Positions 6,620 through 8,262 of a stretch of 8,262 bases of DNA are shown one piece after another. The translations under genes and the position numbers were made by a program. How positions within the stretch are numbered: the first letter of the stretch is position 1; the number at the start of each line of letters is the position of its first letter. The stretch spans positions 1-8,262 of the forward strand of contig JAZQTM010000013.1 in the NCBI GenBank assembly GCA_045630765.1. Direction: 5' to 3'. The notes beneath the pieces were generated by a model. The model saw only the letters and a program-made list of their open reading frames with translations, ran no database searches and was not told the DNA's origin. The stretch comes from RGIG3009 sp045630765. GTDB lineage: Bacteria > Bacillota > Clostridia > Oscillospirales > Acutalibacteraceae.

Positions 6620-8262
6620 ATGGCATACAAAACCGATATTGAAATCGCCCAAGAATGTCAAATGAAGCACATCACCGAGATTGCCAAAACTGCTCACGTT
6701 GATGAGAAATACATTGAGCAGTACGGCAATCACAAAGCCAAGATCGACTTGCGTCTGTTAGATGAAACCGATCGTCCCGACGGTAAATTGGTGCTCGTCA
6801 CCGCCATTACCCCGACTCCCGCGGGTGAGGGCAAGACCACCACGACCATCGGTTTGGCGGACGGTATGAAACGTATCGGCAAGGACGTCACGGTCGCTCT
6901 GCGCGAACCGTCCCTTGGTCCGGTGTTCGGTGTCAAAGGCGGTGCCGCCGGCGGCGGTTACGCACAGGTCGTCCCGATGGAGGATATCAACCTGCATTTC
7001 ACGGGTGACTTTCACGCCATCGGCGCGGCGAACAACCTGCTTGCTGCGATGTTGGACAACCACATTCAGCAAGGCAACGCGCTTGGCATTGACGTGCGCA
7101 AGATCACCTGGAAACGCTGTGTCGATATGAACGATCGTCAACTGCGTTTCGTGGTAGACGGTATGGGCGGCAAAGCCAACGGTGTGCCGCGCGAAGATGG
7201 CTTTGACATCACCGTTGCCAGCGAGATTATGGCAGTGCTGTGCTTGTCCTCGTCTATTACCGACTTAAAAGAACGTCTGTCCCGCATCATTGTGGGCTAT
7301 ACCTATGACGATAAACCCGTTACCTGTGGTGAACTCAAAGCCGCAGGCGCAATGACCGCGTTACTGAAAGACGCACTCAAACCCAACTTGGTGCAAACCC
7401 TGGAGGGTACGCCTGCGTTCGTACACGGCGGTCCGTTTGCGAACATCGCTCACGGTTGCAACTCGGTGATGGCAACCCGTATGGCACTCAAAATGGGTGA
7501 CTACACCGTGACCGAAGCGGGCTTTGGCGCCGATCTCGGTGCCGAGAAATTCCTCGATATCAAGTGCCGTATGGCTGGTCTTACCCCGGATGCGGTCGTG
7601 GTAGTCGCCACCGTCCGCGCGCTGAAAATGCACGGCGGTCTTGCCAAAACGGAACTGAACACCGAGGATTTGAACGCGCTGGAGAAAGGTATCCCGAACT
7701 TGCTCCGCCACGTGTCCAACATCAAGAACGTGTATAAACTGCCCTGCGTGGTTGCGGTCAACCGTTTCCCGACCGATACCGATAAGGAGATCGATTTCAT
7801 CATTGCAAAATGCAAGGAACTCGGTGTCAATACGGTCCTGTCTACCGTGTGGGCAGAGGGCGGCAAAGGCGGCGAGGCACTCGCCCGTGAGGTCGTTCGT
7901 CTGTGCGAAGAGGAGGAAGGTGACTTCACCTTCTCGTATGAACTGGACGGCAGCATTGAAGATAAGATCCGTGCCGTCGTGCAAAAGGTATACGGCGGCA
8001 AGGACATCACCGTGATGCCTGCGGCAAAGAAACAGATTCAGCAGCTCACAGATCTCGGCTTTGCTAATTGCCCCGTTTGTATTGCCAAAACGCAGTACAG
8101 TTTCTCAGATGATCCCACCAAACTGGGTGCTCCCGAAGATTTCATCGTTACCATCAAAAACGTGAAGATCTCGGCAGGCGCCGGCTTTATCGTCGTGTTG
8201 ACGGGTGATATTCTCACTATGCCGGGTCTCCCGAAATCTCCCGCCGCCGAACGCATCGACGT
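6620..8262 (+). CDS. fhs: Formate-tetrahydrofolate ligase (10-formyl-THF synthetase), 3' end cut by window
   Basis: The enzyme makes 10-formyl-THF from formate, THF and ATP in the cytoplasm. The product is the formyl donor used by the AICAR transformylase encoded upstream and by PurN where present; in acetogens the same enzyme serves the Wood-Ljungdahl pathway. The frame is open from ATG 6620 to the last base, giving 547 complete codons. Bacterial family members are near 556 aa, and the last visible residues (MPGLPKSPAAERID) match the block close to the C-terminus, so only about ten residues are missing. The P-loop is TPTPAGEGKTTTT (64-76). The two family signatures are present as GVKGGAAGGGY (104-114) and VATVRALKMHGG (329-340). 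PAFVHGGPFANIAHGCNS (265-282) and TEAGFGADLGAEKF (298-311) are also typical. The start is supported by the Shine-Dalgarno at 6604-6609. Placement at the end of purine genes suggests a biosynthetic rather than a catabolic role, though this is inference. Confidence 0.97.
   Translation, partial: MAYKTDIEIAQECQMKHITEIAKTAHVDEKYIEQYGNHKAKIDLRLLDETDRPDGKLVLVTAITPTPAGEGKTTTTIGLADGMKRIGKDVTVALREPSLGPVFGVKGGAAGGGYAQVVPMEDINLHFTGDFHAIGAANNLLAAMLDNHIQQGNALGIDVRKITWKRCVDMNDRQLRFVVDGMGGKANGVPREDGFDITVASEIMAVLCLSSSITDLKERLSRIIVGYTYDDKPVTCGELKAAGAMTALLKDALKPNLVQTLEGTPAFVHGGPFANIAHGCNSVMATRMALKMGDYTVTEAGFGADLGAEKFLDIKCRMAGLTPDAVVVVATVRALKMHGGLAKTELNTEDLNALEKGIPNLLRHVSNIKNVYKLPCVVAVNRFPTDTDKEIDFIIAKCKELGVNTVLSTVWAEGGKGGEALAREVVRLCEEEEGDFTFSYELDGSIEDKIRAVVQKVYGGKDITVMPAAKKQIQQLTDLGFANCPVCIAKTQYSFSDDPTKLGAPEDFIVTIKNVKISAGAGFIVVLTGDILTMPGLPKSPAAERID

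Noticed and set aside
7361..8010. Two - strand frames (207 and 169 residues) opposite fhs.
   Set aside because: They overlap each other and sit opposite conserved fhs motifs such as VATVRALKMHGG; no start signal or family resemblance is seen.

Overview
The window is a dense, one-strand block of a purine biosynthesis operon. All five genes read on the + strand, and the gaps between them are only 11, 19, 2 and 1 nt. The organism is most likely a Clostridia-class Firmicute, probably of the Oscillospirales/Ruminococcaceae kind. The reasons are an AICAR transformylase with no cyclohydrolase domain, sitting beside a separate PurO-type IMP cyclohydrolase; a single-chain PurL of 1235 aa; and strong AGGAG-type ribosome binding sites. 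By eye the G+C is moderate, around 50-55%, and looks the same along the window. Taxonomy is an inference from recalled families; no search was run.

Layout. (1) Positions 2-421 hold the C-terminal part of an IMP cyclohydrolase of the PurO family, whose 5' end lies outside the window. (2) Positions 433-1617 encode a monofunctional AICAR formyltransferase of 394 aa. (3) Positions 1637-2908 encode purD, GAR synthetase. (4) Positions 2911-6618 encode purL, the single-chain FGAM synthase with a C-terminal glutaminase domain. (5) Positions 6620-8262 encode fhs, formate-tetrahydrofolate ligase, cut by the window end only about ten residues before its expected C-terminus.

How they work together. PurD makes GAR (step 2), PurL makes FGAM (step 4), the transformylase makes FAICAR from AICAR and 10-formyl-THF (step 9), and the cyclohydrolase closes the ring to give IMP (step 10). 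Fhs makes 10-formyl-THF from formate, ATP and THF, so it supplies the formyl donor for step 9 (and for PurN, if present). The genes for the other steps (purF, purN/T, purM, purE/K, purC, purB) are not here and may lie upstream of position 1 or elsewhere.

There is no non-coding stretch longer than 19 nt between genes. I see no promoter, riboswitch, terminator, RNA gene, mobile element, CRISPR array or prophage piece. I do not see a previously undescribed system. The most notable feature is the mixed route for the last two steps of IMP synthesis: a bacterial-type folate-dependent transformylase paired with a cyclohydrolase of the family first described in archaea. This pairing appears to be a known feature of Clostridia.
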